Shown one piece after another: positions 62,350 to 64,000 of a stretch of 64,000 bases of DNA. The stretch is from contig JADZAP010000007.1 in NCBI GenBank assembly GCA_020852705.1, positions 1 to 64,000 on the forward strand, written 5' to 3'. A program made the translations under genes and the position numbers. Under the pieces are notes generated by a model. That model did not search any database. It was not told where the DNA came from and worked only from the letters and a program-made list of their open reading frames with translations. The first letter of the stretch is position 1, and every line of letters starts with the position of its first letter. Source of the DNA: Ignavibacteria bacterium (GTDB lineage Bacteria; Bacteroidota; Ignavibacteria; Tepidaquicellales; OLB5).

Positions 62350-63666
62350 TCATTTAATCATCAACATTTTTTTTGTTTCTTTAAAATTACTGGAGCGTAA
62401 AGTATAAAAATAAACACCACTAGTAAAATTCCCGGCATTCCACTCTATTTCATATTTACCGGGCTGAAGTTCCTCATCCACTAAAACAGAAACTATTTTA
62501 CCCGTTATGTCATAAATTATGAGACTTACAGATGCATTTGCGATATTAACAGGAATTTCAAAGTTTATTTTTGTAACAGGATTAAACGGATTTGGATAAT
62601 TCTGATGCAATAAATAACTTTCAGGTATATTTGAGTAAACCGGTTCAAACCCAATCGGTTCCCCGCCGCCATTTGTGGTTTTGAATATTTTACCATTCAG
62701 ATCCGTACCTGAGGACGAACAAAATAATGTTGTCGCATAACCGGTGTTAGAATTAACCATAAATATTGAGGACAGACAGGAGCTTGAATCAGGTTGCAAA
62801 CTGGTGGATTGTTCAAACCAATCAATTCCGCCATTGGTAGTTTTTAAAATCATTCTATATTGAATATTGTTCGATCTTACTTTTGAGCCAATTACCCAAC
62901 CTGTAGAAACATAAAGAAAAAATGGGTCGCCTAAAAACGTACTATCTCTTGTATAAATAATAAACCAGTTTGAACCTCCATTAGTAGTTTTAATAATATT
63001 TGAGGATAAGATTGTATTAAAAACAGTTGAATAACCTATATTAGCATCTACAAAATCCAAACCAATATTGTCTGGACCGGATGATGATATCCAGTTGTTT
63101 CCACCATTAGTAGTTTTATAAAACTTTGCATAATATCCTGAGACAAAACCTGTATTAGCATCAACGAAGTCAAATGAAGTCAGAAAATTTCCATTCAGTG
63201 ATTGTGTTGCCCAGTTCATCCCTCCATTTATTGTTTTGTACACAAAATTACTATCAGTTAAAATATAACCCACAGTGTCATCATTAAATTTAAGAGAATT
63301 TAATGTAATATCACTAAAATTAATAACCGACCAATTAGTTCCGGAATTTGTAGTTTTTAAAAGAAAACCTATTCTGTTTAAAAAATTATCTCCCAAGGCA
63401 TAACCAGTATTTATAGAAGTAAACTGAATATCTGTTAAATTATATCCCGATGTTCCATTCAACGAAAGCCAATTTAGTCCGCCATTAGTAGTCTTAATAA
63501 TAGCAGAATCCCCTCTTACAACATATCCTGTACTTTCAGAAGTAAAATAAACAGAATAAAAAGATAAATAGTATGAACTTTGCTCTGTATAAATATTAAC
63601 CCATTGCGAAATAGAAACCACGTAAATTGTTAGCTGTAAAATTATTATAAATCCCATTCTTATCAT
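62350..63666 (-). CDS. T9SS-secreted YCF48/BNR-type repeat protein
   Basis: 438 residues. Signal peptide (about 1-20), then about eight repeats of the form TGYxxGxxxxIxKTTNGGxNW (for example IIKTTNGGLNW, VYKTINGGMNW, FYKTTNGGNNW), a propeller of the YCF48/photosystem II assembly-factor or BNR kind. The last 80 residues are a T9SS sorting domain (QNYPNPFNPVTKINFEIP, SGVYFYTLRSSNFKETKK). It should be displayed or released at the surface; its ligand is unknown. Its ATG overlaps the stop of the upstream remnant gene as TAATG. Confidence 0.88.
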   Translation of the reverse strand: MIRMGFIIILQLTIYVVSISQWVNIYTEQSSYYLSFYSVYFTSESTGYVVRGDSAIIKTTNGGLNWLSLNGTSGYNLTDIQFTSINTGYALGDNFLNRIGFLLKTTNSGTNWSVINFSDITLNSLKFNDDTVGYILTDSNFVYKTINGGMNWATQSLNGNFLTSFDFVDANTGFVSGYYAKFYKTTNGGNNWISSSGPDNIGLDFVDANIGYSTVFNTILSSNIIKTTNGGSNWFIIYTRDSTFLGDPFFLYVSTGWVIGSKVRSNNIQYRMILKTTNGGIDWFEQSTSLQPDSSSCLSSIFMVNSNTGYATTLFCSSSGTDLNGKIFKTTNGGGEPIGFEPVYSNIPESYLLHQNYPNPFNPVTKINFEIPVNIANASVSLIIYDITGKIVSVLVDEELQPGKYEIEWNAGNFTSGVYFYTLRSSNFKETKKMLMIK

Positions 63667-63987
63667 TACTTTATCAATATCATTTTTTTTGTATCTACAA
63701 AATTACCACTTTCCATCTTCTTCATCTTCTCTAAAAGCACCAGTAACAACATAGCCTCTGTACCATGGACCTTCATTATACCAACCTTGCCACCAAGGTC
63801 CAATTCGGCTATTCATTGCGGTATAATTAACATTCTTCTGGTCTTTTACTAATTCCCAAGCATTCCAGACAATATATTTATGTGCATCATTATCATATGC
63901 AACTAAATTAGCAGAAAATACAAAATTAAACAAAAATATAATTAATGAATTTATTAATACGGGTAATCTAAAGTTTTTCCTTTTCAT
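63666..63987 (-). pseudogene. Remnant of a T9SS-secreted hydrolase gene with internal deletion
   Basis: The first 94 codons (63987-63703) read a signal peptide and YDNDAHKYIVWNAWELV...GPWWQGWYNEG...VVTGAFREDEEDGKW, then a stop. The HKYIVWNAWE and GAFREDEED motifs resemble the start of secreted zinc-dependent phospholipase C-like enzymes. In another frame, from about 63711, the sequence continues as SGNFVDTKKMILIK and stops at 63668-63666: this is the last strand of a T9SS sorting domain. The enzyme core and most of the tail are missing, so this is an in-place deletion remnant. Confidence 0.75.
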
Positions 63988-64000
63988 AACTGCCTCCTGA

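Overview
The window is about 33% G+C, densely coded and almost all chromosomal housekeeping plus envelope genes. The best fit is a member of the Ignavibacteria / Bacteroidota-Chlorobiota group. Evidence: six C-terminal tails of the type IX secretion (T9SS) kind with the NYPNPFNP...SSGIYFYTL...ETKKMMLVK signature, one of them on a gene remnant; Bacteroidota-like TAnnTTTG promoter boxes close to start codons; few Shine-Dalgarno sequences; many TTG starts; and homologues of proteins typical of these phyla (BtuG-like propeller lipoprotein, Omp28-like proteins, HhH-barrel protein). No prophage, integrase, insertion sequence or CRISPR array was seen.

Layout. 1-5 kb: 3' end of uvrC carrying three palindromic repeats inside the reading frame, an unknown gene, purK-purE, and lipoproteins including TPR ones. 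5-11 kb: a second TPR lipoprotein, unknown genes, an unannotated 44-residue membrane peptide, then a WYL-regulator-led operon of DoxX-like, DUF2071, membrane methyltransferase and membrane protein genes. 11-18.6 kb: DnaQ/GIY-YIG nuclease fusion, tRNA-Leu(UAA), an orphan nuoJ, trpS, dapD, a phosphoesterase, OsmC and a porin. 18.7-21.5 kb: an NfrA/NfrB-like exopolysaccharide pair. 21.7-25.1 kb: tsaD, mgtE and a PAP2 enzyme.

25.2-34.7 kb (minus strand) is the most coherent block. A cobalamin riboswitch and an intrinsic terminator precede a seven-gene run: BtuG-like lipoprotein, BtuB receptor, DUF6580 membrane protein, metH, a P-loop kinase, dCMP deaminase and the corrinoid adenosyltransferase. 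Together they look like a capture, import, activation and use pathway for vitamin B12 in which the inner-membrane step would fall to the DUF6580 protein.

34.9-41 kb: DprE1/DprE2-like polyprenyl-phosphoribose epimerase pair, a deoxyhypusine-synthase homologue, a DUF218 protein, nusB and a UMF1-type MFS transporter. 41-46.6 kb (minus): barrel protein, thioredoxin-like protein, heptosyltransferase, endonuclease III and a HhH outer membrane protein. 46.8-52.4 kb: four tandem T9SS-secreted Omp28-like proteins with different cysteine motifs, each followed by its own terminator. 52.6-56.5 kb: CARDB protein, CASTOR/POLLUX-like channel and aldo/keto reductase. 56.5-64 kb (minus): OB-fold lipoprotein, ptsN-ppdK, a frameshifted HEAT/AlkD-like gene, a DUF5683-like protein, a T9SS-secreted repeat protein and the remnant of a deleted secreted enzyme gene.

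Assignments come from reading the sequence and recalling family motifs. No alignment or database search was run.
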